DNA of 64,000 nt from Polyangia bacterium (GTDB taxonomy: Bacteria > Myxococcota_A > Polyangia > Nannocystales > Nannocystaceae): contig JAUHWG010000029.1 in assembly GCA_030424595.1 (NCBI GenBank), forward strand, positions 62,001-126,000, read 5' to 3'. The notes under the pieces were generated by a model that saw only the letters and a program-made list of their open reading frames with translations, had not been told where the DNA came from and ran no database searches. A program made the translations under genes and the position numbers. This document shows positions 1 through 9,145 of the stretch, in pieces. The number at the start of each line of letters is the position of its first letter. The first letter of the stretch is position 1.

Positions 1-146
1 TCCAGCTCCTCTGCGACCAGATGAGCTTCATGTACCTGATGGGGACGACGATCGACTACGTCGAGGGTCTCCAGGGCGCGGGCTTTAAGTTCGGCAACCC
101 GAACACGACCGGCTCCTGCGGCTGCGGCTCTTCGTTCTCGGTCTAG
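1..146 (+). CDS. IscA/ErpA/HesB-type iron-sulfur cluster assembly protein, C-terminal fragment
   Basis: Only the last 47 residues are in the window, reading from base 3 to the TAG at 144-146. The ending GSCGCGSSF is the conserved C-terminal CGCG signature of A-type Fe-S carriers, and the preceding stretch YVEGLQGAGFKFGNPN fits the usual D-Y-x-x-x-L-x-G-x-G-F-x-x-x-N-P-N pattern. These proteins hold or transfer Fe-S clusters in the cytoplasm, with the two C-terminal Cys and one upstream Cys as ligands; the upstream one may be the Cys in LLCDQM. Which paralogue (IscA, ErpA or SufA) cannot be told without the N-terminus. The fragment is cut by the left window edge. Confidence 0.85.
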   Translation, partial: QLLCDQMSFMYLMGTTIDYVEGLQGAGFKFGNPNTTGSCGCGSSFSV

Positions 147-838
147 CCGCCGCGCTGCGGGGCGAGAGCGAGGCGATCTCTGGGCGCGTCCGGCGAAGGC
201 CTGGCGCGCTTCGAGGTTCTCTGAGGTTCTCTGAGGTGCTCGATGGTCGTCGGCCGCGGCGTGATTCGGCGTTGCTGGCGGGCGCGGCGGTTGCCCGTCA
301 GGCGGGTGGGGGTCGCAGGCTCTCCGGGGGCGGCCTCGGGGGCGAACGCGATGGGGATAGGCGGAGGCTGAGGCGTGGGCCGGTCAAGGGGGGACACCAC
401 TCTCTCAGACAGGTCGGAGCGCGCGTCGACCCCTTGTTCCAAGGGGTCGATGCGCGTCCTAGACTCGTTCGCGGTGTCCCCCCTCGCCCGTCCACCAGCT
501 CGTCCTCCGTAGGAGGTGAGCTGAGGACGAGGGCTGCGCGGCTCTTCTGACAATTTGGGCCTTCGAAGGGGTCTCTGGCAGCGCTGTTGTGGGGCGATCT
601 TCGTCGGGTCCTCGGGTGGGATCGAGGAAGGGCTCCCCGAGCCGAAGGCTCGGTCTCGGCTGGAGGCTCGTCGACGCAGCACCCTTGTGAGAGAACCTTC
701 TGAGGAGCGTGGTTGTGGAGGGGGTCGACGCTCGTCGCTCGGTGGCGCTCGGTGGCGCTCGCCGGTGATCGGCTCACATCTGCGGAGGAGCGGAGAGGGG
801 CGGCAAGGGGGGGCGACTAGGGGTATGAGGAGAGGGCC
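147..838. other. Intergenic region without a supported gene
   Basis: No open frame here has a convincing start, domain or codon pattern; the frames that exist are GC-driven. The stretch holds a short direct repeat (ggttctctga, twice at about 215-235) and a long imperfect inverted repeat described separately (388-483). The bases just before 839 carry the ribosome binding site of the next gene. Confidence 0.5.
388..483. repeat. Long imperfect inverted repeat / potential hairpin
   Basis: The outer arms are a perfect 11-bp match (ggggggacacc at 388-398, ggtgtcccccc at 473-483). The inner arms are a 15-bp near-perfect match (421-435 against 441-455, one mismatch) around the loop gttcc. The sequence between the inner and outer arms is also partly complementary, so nearly the whole 96 bp can fold back. 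No T-run follows, so it is not a classical terminator. It could be a REP/MITE-like relic or a structured transcript. Confidence 0.6.
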
Positions 839-2221
839 ATGTTCGCCGTCGATGATCTCCACGATGCCCTCGTCTCGCGCCTCGGCGCGGAGCTGGTCGT
901 TGTTGATCGTGGGCCCTACGCCCGGGACGACGGGGCGGAGGGGCCGTACATGCCGGGTCTGGTCCTGCGGCCGCGGGAGCGGGCGGAGGTGGTGGAGGTG
1001 GTGGCGCTCTGCCTGGCCCATCGGATCCCCCTCTCGCCGCGGGGGGCGGGGACGGGGACGGTCGGCGGGTGCCTGGCGGATCACGGGGGGGTCGTCCTCG
1101 ATCTGGCGGAGCTCGACGCGATCCTCGACATCGACGAGAGCTCGCTGCTGGCGACGGTCGAGCCGGGGGTGATCACGGCGCGCCTCCAGGCCGCGGCCGA
1201 GGCGGTGGGGCTCTTCTATCCGCCCGATCCCGCGAGCCTGAAGAAGTGCTCGATCGGCGGCAACGTGGCGACGAACGCTGGCGGTCCGCGAGCGTGCAAG
1301 TACGGGGTGACGGGGGCCTTCGTGCTGGGGCTCGACGTGATCACCGGCGGCGGCGAGGCGCTGGCGCTGGGCCACCGTTCGATCAAGGGGGTGACCGGCT
1401 ACGATCTCGTCAGCCTCCTCGTCGGCTCCGAGGGGACCCTGGCGGTGACCACCGCCTGCACCCTGCGGCTGCTGCCGAAGCCGAGCGCGACGCTGACCCT
1501 ATTGGCGGCGTTTCCGGACGAGGCCGCCGCCTGCGAGGGGGTCCAACGCTGCCTGCGGGGCGGGCTCTCGCCGGCGGCGCTCGAGTTCGCGGATCGGACC
1601 TGCGCGGCTGTCCTGCGGGCGAACGGAGGGCTCGCGGTGCCCCTTCCCGACGAGGCGGGGGCGCTCCTCTGGCTCGAGCTCGACGGCGATGAGGCGGGCC
1701 TCGACGCCGCCCTGGAGCGGGCGGCCGCGCGCTGCCGAGAGGCGGGGGCGCTGACCGTCGAGGTCGCCCGCGATCCGGCGACCTGTGAGCAGCTCTGGGA
1801 CGTGCGGCGGGCGCTCAGCTACAGCCTCCGCGCCCGCTGGCCGCGGAAGATCTCCGAGGACGTCGCCGTGCCGATAGGCCGCCTCCCGGAGCTCGCGGCG
1901 GCGGCTCGGGCGATAGGCTCGCGCCATCGCCTCGACACCGCCTCCTTCGGCCACGCCGGCGACGGCAACCTCCACGTCAATTTTCTCTACGATCCGAGCT
2001 CCGCCGCCGACGTCGAGGAGCGGGTCGGCAAAGCCGTAGGTGAGCTCTTCGCGGCGACCATCGCCCTCGGCGGGACGCTCAGCGGGGAGCACGGGATAGG
2101 CCTGAGCAAGCGCCCCTACATGCCGCTCGAGCAGCCCGCGGCGCTGCGGGATCTTCAGCTCGCGATCAAGCGGGCCTGGGACCCGGACCGCCTGCTGAAC
2201 CCGGGCAAGATCTTCCCCTGA
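839..2221 (+). CDS. glcD: FAD-binding oxidoreductase of the GlcD / D-lactate dehydrogenase type
   Basis: The 460-residue length is normal for this family. The N-terminal half is the FAD-binding type 4 domain, with the pyrophosphate-binding loop PRGAGTGTVGG at about residues 68-77 and the GGNVATNAGG motif near 140. The C-terminal half is the FAD-oxidase C domain, with GHAGDGNLHVN near 378, GTLSGEHGIG near 412 and the usual ending LLNPGKIFP. Members oxidise 2-hydroxy acids (glycolate, D-lactate, D-2-hydroxyglutarate) and pass electrons to quinones or a partner Fe-S protein. No glcE or glcF lies next to it, so it is either a stand-alone D-lactate or 2-hydroxy-acid dehydrogenase or its partner is elsewhere. 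The ATG start has gaggaga about 6-10 bases upstream. The exact substrate is not visible from sequence. Confidence 0.9.
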   Translation: MFAVDDLHDALVSRLGAELVVVDRGPYARDDGAEGPYMPGLVLRPRERAEVVEVVALCLAHRIPLSPRGAGTGTVGGCLADHGGVVLDLAELDAILDIDESSLLATVEPGVITARLQAAAEAVGLFYPPDPASLKKCSIGGNVATNAGGPRACKYGVTGAFVLGLDVITGGGEALALGHRSIKGVTGYDLVSLLVGSEGTLAVTTACTLRLLPKPSATLTLLAAFPDEAAACEGVQRCLRGGLSPAALEFADRTCAAVLRANGGLAVPLPDEAGALLWLELDGDEAGLDAALERAAARCREAGALTVEVARDPATCEQLWDVRRALSYSLRARWPRKISEDVAVPIGRLPELAAAARAIGSRHRLDTASFGHAGDGNLHVNFLYDPSSAADVEERVGKAVGELFAATIALGGTLSGEHGIGLSKRPYMPLEQPAALRDLQLAIKRAWDPDRLLNPGKIFP

Positions 2222-2254
2222 GCTCGACGACTCGATGAATCGACGGCCTCTGGC

Positions 2255-3289
2255 CTACGAGGTCGGTGGGGCTGCGGTCACGGGAGGCCTGCCGCGCTTG
2301 CCCCTGGCGAGGAGCATCATCCCGGCGAGCACCAGCGCCATCCCGGCCGCGTGGGTCCGGGTGAAGACCTCGTCCAGGAGGAGGACGGCGAGCAGGGCCG
2401 TGACGACCGGTCCAGCGCTGCCGAGGATCGCCGTCTGGTTGGCGCCGATCCTGACGATCGCGGCGTTGATCATGAACGAGGGGAGGATCGTCGCGACCAG
2501 GGCGATCAGGGCGACGATGCCGATGACCGCGGGCGGCTGGGCGAGGCTGGCGAAGGAGCCGACGAGGCCGAAGTGGGTGAAGACCGCCGCGCTGGCGCCG
2601 AGCATGGCGATGCAGGTGAACACGCGAGAGCCGACCTCGCCGCTCAGGCGCTGGCTGCCGACGACGTAGAAGGAGAAGGAGAGGGCGCTGCCGAGAACCA
2701 GCGCCGTGCCGATGAGCACATGCTCGCCGAGGCTGGCCAGGTCGTGGGCGAAGATTAGCGCGAGCCCGGCGTAGGCGATGACGAGGGCGAAGACCTCGCG
2801 GAGGAGCACCTTGCGACGGTTGACCAGGCTGTTGAGGAGGAGGACGAAGGCCGGGTAGGTGAAGAGGACGAGGCGCTCGTAGTGGGCGGCGATGAAGTTC
2901 AGGCTGTGGAGATCGAGCCAGCTGGCGACGTAGTACCCGCAGGCTCCGAGGGCGGCGATGAGCGGGACGTTGCGGCGGTTCAGCGCGGCGAGGCCTGGAC
3001 CGCGGAGGAGGAGCCCGAGGATCACGAGGTAGATCGGCGCCGCCATCAGGAGCCGCAGGGTCAGGAGGGTCGTCGTGTCGACGCCGTAGCCGTAGGCCCA
3101 CTTGATCAGGATCGACTTGGTCGCGAAGAGTGCGGTGCCGACGATCGCCAAGGCGACGCCGACGCGCTCGCCTGGGAAGTGGCCGCCTGGGAAGTGGCCC
3201 CCTGGTCTCGGCGAAGAGGTCGTCAAGGCCGGGCAAGCCGTAGCATGAAGCGTCTCGCGCATCGACCGCGACGGGGAGCGGAGACACAT
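2255..3289 (-). CDS. EamA/DMT-superfamily transporter
   Basis: About ten hydrophobic segments run from residue 44 to 330, in the two-times-five arrangement of EamA (RhaT/DMT) permeases. Typical features are ALFATKSILIKWAY in the first helix, the family-like end of each repeat (ALVLAGMMLLAR near the C-terminus), and a pseudo-repeat of the two halves. It is likely an inner-membrane metabolite exporter; the substrate cannot be predicted. The first 40 residues are hydrophilic and contain a direct repeat (GGHFPGGHFPG), so the true start may be inside the reading frame, for instance the ATG at 3262. It ends 34 bp from the end of the convergent oxidase gene. Confidence 0.85.
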   Translation of the reverse strand: MCLRSPSRSMRETLHATACPALTTSSPRPGGHFPGGHFPGERVGVALAIVGTALFATKSILIKWAYGYGVDTTTLLTLRLLMAAPIYLVILGLLLRGPGLAALNRRNVPLIAALGACGYYVASWLDLHSLNFIAAHYERLVLFTYPAFVLLLNSLVNRRKVLLREVFALVIAYAGLALIFAHDLASLGEHVLIGTALVLGSALSFSFYVVGSQRLSGEVGSRVFTCIAMLGASAAVFTHFGLVGSFASLAQPPAVIGIVALIALVATILPSFMINAAIVRIGANQTAILGSAGPVVTALLAVLLLDEVFTRTHAAGMALVLAGMMLLARGKRGRPPVTAAPPTS

Positions 3290-3342
3290 GTTTTACGATC
3301 GAGCAGAGATCGACGGCGACGCTGGCGCGTGAGGTTCTCGGC

Positions 3343-4926
3343 ATGCGCAGCCTCGGTCTCGTCCTCGCCCTCGCCCTGCCGGTCATCGCCCTCGCCCTGC
3401 CGGAGCCGGCCGCCGCCCTCACCTCGCCGCGCAAGCGCGAGCGCGAGCGCGAGCGGAAGATGTTCCACCCGGCGCCGAGCTATGACTTCGCAGCGGACGC
3501 GGCGATGGGGGAGATGGGGGCGACCCCCGGGGGCGCGCAGGACATCGAGTTCTTCCGCTCTCGGGTGGCGAGCGGCGAAATTCCCCACCCGAACGTCTTC
3601 ACGCCGGAGGGGCTGCTCTCGGAGCACGACCTGCCGGTGAAGAAGGGGGGGCGCTGTCAGTCCCTCCTCTGCACCGTCGGCGAGGCGATCCCCGCGGGTC
3701 TCATCGTCCAGCCTGAGGTCCGTTACCTCGCCCAGCTCGGCTTCTCCTCGGGGATCGACCCGAAGACCTTTCGTCGGGCTCCGCTCAGCCTCGTCGCCGT
3801 GATCGACAAGTCGGGCTCGATGTCGGGGGAGCCGCTGGAGCTGGTCAAGGAGAGCCTCATCCGCGCCCTCGACGAGCTCGGCCCCGACGATCGCCTGTCG
3901 ATCGTTCTCTACGGCGACCGCGCCCACGTCTACCTCCAGCCGACCGCGGTCCGGGATCGCAAGGCGCTCGCCCGCTCGATCCGGGCGATCGAGAGCCAGG
4001 GGTCGACGGCGATGGAGGACGGCCTCCGCGTCGGCTTTGACCTCGCGCGGTCCGAGGCCGGGCGCGCCCAAGGCAGCACCCGGGTGATGCTCTTCACCGA
4101 CGAGCGCCCGAACGTCGGCCGCACCGACGCGACCTCCTTTATGGGGATGGCCCGCGCGGCCTCGAAGGCGGGGATCGGCATGACGACGATCGGCGTCGGC
4201 GTCCAATTCGGCGCCGAGCTGGCGACCGAGATCTCGAGCGTCCGCGGCGGCAACCTCTTCTTCTTCTCGGACCTGGCGCGGATGCAAGAGGTCTTCCGCG
4301 AGGACTTTGACACGATGATCACGGAGCTCGCCTACGACCTCGAGTTTGAGGTGAAGCCGAGCCCGGGGATGAAGATCGCCGGGGTCTACGGGATCCCCGG
4401 CAAGGCGCTCACCTGGACCAAGGACGGGGCGATCCGGGCGTCGATCGAGACGGTCTTCCTGAGCCGCAAGAAGGGGGCTGTCTTCATCGCCCTCGCGCCC
4501 ACCGCTCGGCCCGGCCTGCCCGAGACCAAGACCGCCGCAGGGGCGCCGGTCGCCAAGGTCTCCCTCAAGTACCTGGAGGCGGGCGGGAGACGGCGCAGCT
4601 CGACGGTGCCGCTGCCGCTCGTGAAGACCGGCGACGCGAGCCTCGGCCTCCAGCGCGGTCGGGTGCTCGTCGATCAGGCGACGGCGCTCGCGAAGGCGAC
4701 GGCGCTCCACCACGAGTCCAACGACCAGGAGGGCGCCTACCGGATCGTCCACGCCCTCGCGGGGATCCTCCGCGGCACGGTCGACAGCGATCTCGCGAGC
4801 GAGCGCCAGCTCGTGGTCGAGCTCGAGTCGACCCTCGCAAAGCTCTCTGGGCATCGCGGTGAGCCGGGCTCCGGGCGCCCAGGCGGGCCTGATCGGGTCA
4901 GCGGGCTGCCTCCGCGCGCCCGCTAG
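3343..4926 (+). CDS. Secreted von Willebrand factor type A domain protein
   Basis: A signal peptide is visible at residues 1-26 (hydrophobic stretch, then AAA). A charged run RKRERERERK follows. Residues 68-100 (FFRSRVASGEIPHPN to LLSEHDLPV) look like the N-terminal conserved block of YfbK-like VWA proteins. The VWA domain begins near 147 and has a complete metal-ion-dependent adhesion site: DKSGS at 155-159, the Thr of GSTAMEDG near 225 and the Asp of FTDERPN near 251. The C-terminal 200 residues contain a beta-rich domain and a helical tail, as in Ca-activated-chloride-channel-like (YfbK) proteins. It is probably exported and binds a protein ligand through Mg2+. Its ligand is unknown. No moxR or other VWA partners are adjacent. 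Confidence 0.85.
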   Translation: MRSLGLVLALALPVIALALPEPAAALTSPRKRERERERKMFHPAPSYDFAADAAMGEMGATPGGAQDIEFFRSRVASGEIPHPNVFTPEGLLSEHDLPVKKGGRCQSLLCTVGEAIPAGLIVQPEVRYLAQLGFSSGIDPKTFRRAPLSLVAVIDKSGSMSGEPLELVKESLIRALDELGPDDRLSIVLYGDRAHVYLQPTAVRDRKALARSIRAIESQGSTAMEDGLRVGFDLARSEAGRAQGSTRVMLFTDERPNVGRTDATSFMGMARAASKAGIGMTTIGVGVQFGAELATEISSVRGGNLFFFSDLARMQEVFREDFDTMITELAYDLEFEVKPSPGMKIAGVYGIPGKALTWTKDGAIRASIETVFLSRKKGAVFIALAPTARPGLPETKTAAGAPVAKVSLKYLEAGGRRRSSTVPLPLVKTGDASLGLQRGRVLVDQATALAKATALHHESNDQEGAYRIVHALAGILRGTVDSDLASERQLVVELESTLAKLSGHRGEPGSGRPGGPDRVSGLPPRAR

Positions 4927-4990
4927 CGAGGGGGTCGCGGTCACCGAGGGCCGCCCCCTCAAGGCCCGGATGGTGCCTTGATGTGAAGAA

Positions 4991-5040
4991 TGACGGGGGC
5001 TGACGGGGGCTGACGAGGCTGACGGGTCTGGGCTCGCCGG
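4991..5040. repeat. Short tandem repeat of a tgacgggggc unit
   Basis: Two perfect 10-bp copies (4991-5010) are followed by degenerate copies (tgacgaggc, tgacgggtc) between the VWA gene and the next lipoprotein. It is non-coding and has no obvious function. Confidence 0.55.
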
Positions 5041-5094
5041 ATTGACGGGTCGGCGGGCGTGGAGTTCAGCGCCGGTTCGGAGTAGGCTCCGCCC

Positions 5095-5916
5095 TTGCAC
5101 AGCGCTCAGGACAGCCGAAGAGCTCAGCGGAGCGCCGCGCGACCTCTACGGCGCGGGATGCTCGCGCTGGTCGGTCTGTGGACGCTCAGCGCCTGCGCTC
5201 TCGAGCAGCGGATGGCGGTCGACGTGATCGACGCGCCGCTGCGCGAGAAGGGCGAGGAGGTGCGGTCGAGCGAGGCGCCGCGCGGCGAGCTTCGGCTCGG
5301 CCCCTACGAGGTCTCGTCGATCGTCCAGCGCAACACCCGTGAGGGTGAGGCGCTGCTCTCGGACGTCCAGCCGCGACCGTCGACCTTCTTTCACCTCGAC
5401 TTCGACCTCACGCAGGCGCAGGCCGGTGCGGTGGACGGGGGGAGCGCCGAGAGCCCGAGCCCGAGCGCAGCCTCCAAGCCCTGGCACGCGAGCTGCGTGG
5501 CCGAGCGCCGGGTCGCCCAGAACGTCGACTTCGCGGCCGCTGCGGACGAGGGCCACGATGAGGTCGCGCTCGTCTGCACCCTCGTCGATCCAAAGGCGAG
5601 CCGTTGGTCACTCCGGGCCGAAGGCGATGTCGGTCGCGGCCTCAGCGGCGAGGTCCGGCGGGCGGAGCCTGGGACGCTCGCCTTCTCCGTAGAGGTCCTC
5701 GCCCGTCGCCGCTTCTTCGGCGCTGTCGGTCGCGAGCTGCCCTTTCCTGTGGTCCAGCTCCGCGAGGAGAGGACGGCGACGGCGGCGATGTTGCTCGACA
5801 CGCCCGAGCGGGCCTGGTTCGGGCCGGAGCTCGGGCCTGAGCGGCGGAGCCTTGCGCTCGCGGTGATGGTCGCGCTGCGGCTGTTGCCGCTCGGCGAGAC
5901 CGCGTTTCTTCGCTAG
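5095..5916 (+). CDS. Putative lipoprotein of unknown function
   Basis: A lipobox LSAC follows a hydrophobic core (MLALVGLWT). The positively charged n-region (RPLRRG) lies upstream of the only ATG at 5158, so the TTG start at 5095 is preferred; it gives 273 residues. The mature part is mostly beta-like, has no recognised domain, and ends in LPLGETAFLR. Neither neighbour suggests a pathway. It should be outer-membrane anchored because no Asp follows the Cys (+2 is Ala). The coding call rests on the lipobox and consistent GC3; the function is unknown. Confidence 0.65.
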   Translation: MHSAQDSRRAQRSAARPLRRGMLALVGLWTLSACALEQRMAVDVIDAPLREKGEEVRSSEAPRGELRLGPYEVSSIVQRNTREGEALLSDVQPRPSTFFHLDFDLTQAQAGAVDGGSAESPSPSAASKPWHASCVAERRVAQNVDFAAAADEGHDEVALVCTLVDPKASRWSLRAEGDVGRGLSGEVRRAEPGTLAFSVEVLARRRFFGAVGRELPFPVVQLREERTATAAMLLDTPERAWFGPELGPERRSLALAVMVALRLLPLGETAFLR

Positions 5917-6400
5917 GAGCCTGTGGCGAAGGTCAGCGCGGCCTCTCGCGGCAGGCTCGTCGGTCCCGTGGATACGAGCATGACGGCGCGTGCGATGGCG
6001 ACATCGACCGTCAAGGCCACCTCTCGAGCCTGTCGAACCACCGAGTCGAGCGTCCACAGCTCTCGCCGCTACGGACCCTCGGTCGCACAGGAGCCCGGCG
6101 GCGCGGTAGACCGAGAACGTTTCTCTATCGTAAAGCTGTGGTGAATGTCCCGAGTAGACATTCGTATCCGCAGGATGCAGCAGAAATTGCACGGAGAGGG
6201 GCGGGGCGCCGGCAGATCCCGCAGCGGCACTGCGGCTCTTGCCGCATATTCGGCTCGCTCTGTCCGGTCCAAATCTACGTAGTCGACGTCATTGTTGAAC
6301 AAAGTGTTCTAGGCACAAGGTGTGCGTGTCCACGCGGCGAAGGCAAGCTCCGAGCTGCCCGCTCTCTCTGCGAGCAGACCACCACCGAAGCCAGACCACC
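5917..6400. other. Intergenic region upstream of the YHYH lipoprotein
   Basis: This 484-bp stretch has locally lower GC (about 6100-6310) than its surroundings. It contains no supported gene. A 13-bp palindrome, gaacaaagtgttc, lies at 6297-6309, about 90 bp before the lipoprotein ATG. It could be an operator but resembles no consensus I can name with confidence. The region probably contains the promoter of the downstream two-gene unit. Confidence 0.45.
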
Positions 6401-8086
6401 ATGAAATTTCAGCTCCCCAACCATCGACTCGTACTCGCGCTCGCTGCCGTCGGCGCGCTCGGAGGCCTGAGCGCCTGCGCCGGCGATGACGTCGGCACGA
6501 CAGCGTCGACCGCCACCGACTCGACCACCGGCGACGCATCCACGACTTCGACGACAGGATCGACGGACGCGACGGAGACCGCTGGGACGGGCTCTGAGTC
6601 CAACTCTCAGGCCGGGACGAGCGGCGAGACCAGCTCGACCACCGACCCCACCGATTCGGGCGGTGAGTGGCAGCCCGCCTCCTGCTTCACCGATTGGGAC
6701 CAGGTGCCTGGCCTCTACGAGGAGGCCGGCGAGCTCGTCCCCTGCGCCGGGGTCCCGGGGGGCGAGGCGATCCTCCGCTCTTTGCTGGTCCTGGATGATG
6801 TCACGATCGACAACAATGGCGCGACCATGGATCCCTGCGTCGAGGCGCTCTGCGACGAGACCTATGCCTATATCGGCAGCAACCAGCTCCCCCACTACGA
6901 CTTTGTCCAGACGACGCCGAACGCCCTGACCGAGAATGTCGCGATCGTCCGGGTGCCGCTCGCATCGGCCGAGATCGCCGGCGGGGTCGAGGCCGAGCCG
7001 GTGACCGTCCAAAGCGGCTGCATCGACGCCTATGATCAATACCTCGGGAACCCGGGCCAGGCGACCAACCGCGATCCGAGCTACCTCTGCGCCGCGAACC
7101 AAAACGACGCGCTCTACCTCGAGGAGACGCTCGAGTCTGGCGTCACGGTGACCTACAGCAAGATCGCCTGCCTCGGCACCGTCGGGCTCTTGACCAACGG
7201 CTCGCCGGTCTACGGCCCCAACGAGGCGGGGATGCCCGACCCCTGGGGCAGTCCGCTCCTGGCGATGCCCGACGTCGCCGGCGAGCCCTATCTCCCGGAC
7301 GACCTGATGAACGGCGCCGCGCTCGATCTCTGCGGCGGCCACACGGCGACGACGATGCACTACCACGGGGTCAACGAGGCCTGCTTTGAGCAGGCCGAAG
7401 ACGGCACTCCCCTACAGAGCTACGTCAGCGCCTCGCAGGCGTGGGACATGCAGGCGATGCTCGAGGGGGAGTGCGCTGTCGAGTCCGGGATCGTCGGTTG
7501 GAGCCTCGACGGGTTCCCGATCAAGGGACCCTGCGTCTGCATGGCTCGCGACGGCGACGGCGTCTGCACAGAGGTCAAGCGGACCCGCTCTGCGTGGGTC
7601 TACGACGGCCTGGGCGCCTGGTCCGACGATCCCGACGAGGAGGCCGCGCTCGGGATCGAGGGCAGCGAGTGTCTGGAGGACAGCGAGTGCTGCAGCGGCG
7701 ACGTCGAGGGCTGTGACTTCCGCTGCGCCTACGTCGTCGCCGAGGGCGGCGGCGACGGGACCGAGGTGAGGAAGAGCTGCGCGCTCCTCGACTACGCCTG
7801 GTGCACCCATCGCTACGTCGATCGCTCGGTCGACCCCGGCACCGCGGAGTTCGTCTACCTCGATCGCTGCAACGGCGTCGACGGGGCCGACGGCTACGCC
7901 TATCACGCGACCGCCAGCTTCCCCTACGTCAACGGCTGCTTTCGCGGTCAGCCGGTCGACTCGGTGACGATGGGCGGCGGCATGGGCATGGAGCCGCCGA
8001 AGTGTATGCAGGGACAGATGATGTGCTGCGGCGACGGCGTCTGCGGCGGCCCTGAGACCGCGGACAACTGCCCGGAGGACTGCTGA
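6401..8086 (+). CDS. YHYH-domain lipoprotein
   Basis: The ATG at 6401 gives a 561-residue protein with a lipobox GLSAC (Cys26), then about 60 residues of Thr/Ser/Gly/Asp-rich linker. The YHYH domain follows: the name-giving motif appears as MHYHG near residue 318, and the paired motif GWSLDGFPIKGPC appears near 365. About 20 Cys are present, ending in CCGDGVCGGPETADNCPEDC, a short Cys-rich tail common in myxobacterial surface proteins. YHYH proteins are secreted or surface proteins of unknown biochemical role. The +2 residue after Cys is Ala, which fits outer-membrane sorting. The next gene starts directly after its stop codon, so the two are co-translated. Confidence 0.85.
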   Translation: MKFQLPNHRLVLALAAVGALGGLSACAGDDVGTTASTATDSTTGDASTTSTTGSTDATETAGTGSESNSQAGTSGETSSTTDPTDSGGEWQPASCFTDWDQVPGLYEEAGELVPCAGVPGGEAILRSLLVLDDVTIDNNGATMDPCVEALCDETYAYIGSNQLPHYDFVQTTPNALTENVAIVRVPLASAEIAGGVEAEPVTVQSGCIDAYDQYLGNPGQATNRDPSYLCAANQNDALYLEETLESGVTVTYSKIACLGTVGLLTNGSPVYGPNEAGMPDPWGSPLLAMPDVAGEPYLPDDLMNGAALDLCGGHTATTMHYHGVNEACFEQAEDGTPLQSYVSASQAWDMQAMLEGECAVESGIVGWSLDGFPIKGPCVCMARDGDGVCTEVKRTRSAWVYDGLGAWSDDPDEEAALGIEGSECLEDSECCSGDVEGCDFRCAYVVAEGGGDGTEVRKSCALLDYAWCTHRYVDRSVDPGTAEFVYLDRCNGVDGADGYAYHATASFPYVNGCFRGQPVDSVTMGGGMGMEPPKCMQGQMMCCGDGVCGGPETADNCPEDC

Positions 8087-9145
8087 GTGCGCCGGGGCCG
8101 GCTCCGTGGGGCGGCGCGGGTCGACGGGGTGGCGCTCGCCAGCGCTGGCGGGCGGCGCCTCGGCGGTTCCGCAGGCGCGCGCCTGCGGGTCGTCGGGGCT
8201 GCGCTCCTGCTCCTCGCTGCCTGTCGCGGGGATGGGGAGGGCGAGCCCTCGGCGGGGGACGACTCCGACGGGGTCGGCTGGGGAGAGCAGGCCTACGGCG
8301 TCGGGCCCTGGGCGGGCGAAGATCCGGACGGGGAGGGGCCGGCCCGCCTCGATCTGGCCTCGGGGACGATCGTCACCTACCTCCTCGGCTGGTCTTGGGA
8401 GGGGGCCGATCGTGAGGAGGACGCCTGGGTCTTCGTCAACGATCTCGGCTACACGATCGGCCTAGAGTCGGTCTACATCTCGACCTCGCTGCTGGCGTTG
8501 GTCCCCTGTGAGGAGGACAGCGGAGAGGAGGCGAGCGAGGACGGTGAGCTCCAGGCGCTGGGGCTGCTCACGGGGGCGCTCGCCGAGGTCGTCGCCGAGG
8601 CGCCCTACAGGGGCACCGGGCGCCTCGGGGAGCTGCTCATCGGCGCGGCCCATGCGGGCCACAGCAGCGGCGCCGATCCGTCGGCCGTGGTCGATGTGCT
8701 CGTCGAGATCGGGCACCTCGACACCGGATCGCTGAGGGTCTTCGGAGCCGGCCTCGCCGGCGGGGACCCCTACTGCGGGCTTCACCTGCTCGGCGCTCCC
8801 GTGGACGCAGTCGCGGCGGACGGCGAAGAGTTCGACAACCGCAGCGCGCTCTTCGTCGGCTGGTGGTCGCGCCCAGGGGAGGGCGAGCGGCATGGCCTCG
8901 AGGCCAGCGTCAACCTCCAGGGGGGCAGCGTCCGGCCCTTCGCAGGCGTCGGCGACTGGCCCCCGCTGCCGGAGCTCTCGGGCGCCCTGGGGACCGTGTC
9001 GATGACGGTCGTGCGCTATCCAGCGCGGTCTTTTGACGGGGTCGACCTGGCTGCGCTGAGCGACGCGGAGATCGCCTATGAGGCCCTCGCCGGGGTGATG
9101 CGGAGCGCTGACGTGATCGTCGCGGAGAGCTCCGCCGGCCAGTGA
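8087..9145 (+). CDS. Putative lipoprotein coupled to the YHYH protein
   Basis: A GTG start immediately abuts the TGA of the YHYH gene (zero spacing), which implies translational coupling. The N-terminus is unusually long and basic before a hydrophobic core and the lipobox LLAAC (Cys46), so the true start may lie inside, for instance at the GTG coding the Val of RLRVVG. The mature part is acidic, with few Cys (CEED, YCGLH). No family is recognised. Coupling to a YHYH protein suggests the two act together at the cell surface; this is inference. Confidence 0.65.
   Translation: MRRGRLRGAARVDGVALASAGGRRLGGSAGARLRVVGAALLLLAACRGDGEGEPSAGDDSDGVGWGEQAYGVGPWAGEDPDGEGPARLDLASGTIVTYLLGWSWEGADREEDAWVFVNDLGYTIGLESVYISTSLLALVPCEEDSGEEASEDGELQALGLLTGALAEVVAEAPYRGTGRLGELLIGAAHAGHSSGADPSAVVDVLVEIGHLDTGSLRVFGAGLAGGDPYCGLHLLGAPVDAVAADGEEFDNRSALFVGWWSRPGEGERHGLEASVNLQGGSVRPFAGVGDWPPLPELSGALGTVSMTVVRYPARSFDGVDLAALSDAEIAYEALAGVMRSADVIVAESSAGQ

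Noticed and set aside
143..1375. Long minus-strand open frame over the FAD oxidase start
   Set aside because: It is antisense to a gene with clear domains and is Arg/Pro-rich, the usual artefact of high GC.
6297..6309. LexA-type box (gaacaaagtgttc)
   Set aside because: The spacing does not fit the Gram-positive GAAC-N4-GTTC box and no SOS gene is nearby.
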